A stretch of DNA of 64,000 bases from CAZLFQ01 sp964558975 (GTDB lineage: Bacteria > Pseudomonadota > Alphaproteobacteria > Rickettsiales > Midichloriaceae), in assembly GCA_964558975.1 (NCBI GenBank), contig CAZLFQ010000001.1, positions 868,001 to 932,000 of the forward strand, read 5' to 3'. The number at the start of each line of letters is the position of its first letter. Position 1 is the stretch's first letter. Positions 62,900-64,000 of this stretch are shown piece by piece. The notes beneath the pieces were generated by a model. It ran no database searches. It was not told the DNA's origin and worked only from the letters and a program-made list of their open reading frames with translations. Both the position numbers and the translations under genes were made by a program.

Positions 62900-63847
62900 A
62901 TGTTTGAACATCCACGTAATGTAAATTCTCTGTTTGGTTTAGAAGATGTCTGCAAGGATTTCATCGGTGCTTTTAATTCATCAAGACTACATCATGCTTG
63001 GCTTATATGCGGAAGCAAAGGAATTGGCAAAGCAACTCTGGCCTATAATTTAGCCAAATTTTTATTATCGAACCCATCGAGTGGAAACTCTCAAATTAGG
63101 TTTGATCCAGAAAGTGAATCTGTCAAAAAAATAGAGAATTTAAGTCACCCAGACTTAATGGTTTTAGAATCAGATAGCGATGATAGCAAGACTGCAATTA
63201 AAGTTGAAGATGTAAGAGAGATTGGAAAATTCTTAAGCCTCACCTCTGTTGAATCTAGGTATAGAGTAGTCATTATTGATAGCATGAATGATATGAATAC
63301 CAGCTCTGCAAATGCACTACTTAAAATGCTTGAAGAGCCATCTCCCAATGTATTCTTTTTATTGGTATGTCATCAATTAGGACAAATCCTACCAACTGTT
63401 CGTTCTAGATGCAGGTTATTAAAAATCGCACCTCCATCTAAAGAAATTTTTCGCAAAGTCATAACACAAAAGCTAAGTAATCTAAACTCTTCCGATATTG
63501 AAGAATTGTATGAATTAAGTGGTGGGTCATATAATAAAATATCTATGTTTTTAGATAGCGATAAGCTTGATTTATTTAGAAGAGTTTCTGAAATTATATC
63601 TCAACCTAATCCCAAAAAGAGCGATATTTTTGAATTAGCACAGCTCGCAAGCGATGATGACAATTGGAAAATTATCTCATTTGTAATTGAAAATACTCTA
63701 CAGAATTCTATAAAACAAAAAACACTTAGTGGGTTATGGAATATAGAAAAAGATTTAGAAAAATTCACACAAACTAAAAAATTGATTGCCGATAGCAATC
63801 AATTTCATTTAGATAAGAGTCATATAGTTACAACATTATTATCATGA
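62900..63847 (+). CDS. holB: DNA polymerase III delta' subunit-like clamp loader protein
   Basis: This protein of about 315 residues has an AAA+ fold: HHAWLICGSKGIGKATLAYNL (Walker A-like) near residue 33, YRVVIIDSMNDMNTSSANALLKMLEEP (Walker B-like and delta' signature) and VRSRCRLLKI with the SRC arginine motif. It lacks a typical GKT end in Walker A (GKA), as expected for a non-hydrolysing delta' subunit. The true start is ATG 62900; an upstream extension would run into bamB. It overlaps lspA by 4 bp. Confidence 0.88.
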   Translation: MFEHPRNVNSLFGLEDVCKDFIGAFNSSRLHHAWLICGSKGIGKATLAYNLAKFLLSNPSSGNSQIRFDPESESVKKIENLSHPDLMVLESDSDDSKTAIKVEDVREIGKFLSLTSVESRYRVVIIDSMNDMNTSSANALLKMLEEPSPNVFFLLVCHQLGQILPTVRSRCRLLKIAPPSKEIFRKVITQKLSNLNSSDIEELYELSGGSYNKISMFLDSDKLDLFRRVSEIISQPNPKKSDIFELAQLASDDDNWKIISFVIENTLQNSIKQKTLSGLWNIEKDLEKFTQTKKLIADSNQFHLDKSHIVTTLLS

Positions 63848-64000
63848 ATAAAAAAGTTATAAAATTTGCAGTGTTTTTCGTATCTGCAATCACAACATTT
63901 CTACTTGATTACTTCAGTAAGCAAAGTGTATTAGACTATTTTCATGACAAAGATGTTAATTATGAGCAAATCACATCCTTCTTTAATTTGGTTCTGACCT
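63844..64000 (+). CDS. lspA: Signal peptidase II, N-terminal part, cut by window end
   Basis: The 52 visible residues match the LspA N-terminus: a first membrane helix, the LDYFSK segment (substrate-binding Asp and Lys of family motif A) and ITSFFNLVLT, which precedes the usual N-x-G motif. LspA removes signal peptides from prolipoproteins, so it would act on BamB, the LptM-like peptide and the lipoprotein VirB6 of this window. The ATG overlaps the holB stop (ATGA). Confidence 0.88.
   Translation, partial: MNKKVIKFAVFFVSAITTFLLDYFSKQSVLDYFHDKDVNYEQITSFFNLVLT

Noticed and set aside
1..64000. tRNA/rRNA genes, CRISPR arrays, insertion sequences and prophage
   Set aside because: No cloverleaf-like or ribosomal stretches, no regularly spaced repeats, and no transposase, integrase or phage structural proteins were recognised in any frame.

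Overview
The window is an AT-rich, densely packed bacterial chromosome segment with very short intergenic gaps and many 1-20 bp gene overlaps. Gene content points to an alphaproteobacterium of the order Rickettsiales. The main evidence is a virB3-virB4 locus with four very large VirB6 paralogs (the Rickettsiales-type vir homolog T4SS), a dispersed dcw cluster, an alphaproteobacterial TauE/Alph_Pro_TM pair and three CtrA-type boxes. A lone flhA and a PilT-type ATPase are more typical of flagellated or early-branching members (Midichloriaceae-like lineages) than of Rickettsia, Ehrlichia or Wolbachia. The family-level placement is inference. I saw no rRNA, tRNA, insertion sequence, prophage or CRISPR array, and no gene-free stretch longer than 300 bases.

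Layout. 0-10 kb: an MsrB-MsrA fusion cut by the window edge, a DMT transporter, an arginase, an efp-bolA-grxD-tauE-Alph_Pro_TM run, an MFS exporter, cpoB and leuS. 10-18.3 kb: flhA-priA, an esterase, then mraY, a methyltransferase with a signal peptide, and murD. 18.4-26 kb: two large unknown proteins behind a CtrA box, ssb-rppH-nadV, and an orphan protein with a His-Me-nuclease-like motif behind a second CtrA box. 26-29.7 kb: a glycosyltransferase/methyltransferase pair, and a HEIGH metalloprotease-like gene coupled to a secreted protein. 29.7-35.5 kb: an ABC exporter, tatBC-serS, an RDD protein and HMG-CoA lyase. 35.5-37 kb: small hypothetical genes with a clear terminator. 37-42 kb (minus strand): pdhA-pdhB-rsmH-ftsL-ftsI in one tight run. 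42-47.5 kb: a TPR protein, pilT, a tiny LptM-like lipoprotein, an orphan gene with a third CtrA box, rnhB, a polyprenyl synthase and pgeF. 47.5-61.4 kb (minus strand): the T4SS block, read as virB6-like, virB3, virB4, virB6, virB6, virB6. 61.5-64 kb: bamB, a DNA polymerase III delta'-like gene and the start of lspA.

How it fits together. Most genes are housekeeping: translation, envelope assembly, cell division, replication restart and central carbon entry. The lineage-specific part is the T4SS with its oversized exported VirB6 proteins, the divergent regulatory region in front of it, and several orphan genes that could be effectors or cell-cycle-phase proteins. Three orphan loci share a TTAA-N7-TTAA box, which suggests they are co-regulated by CtrA. 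This is the best lead here for an undescribed set of functions.
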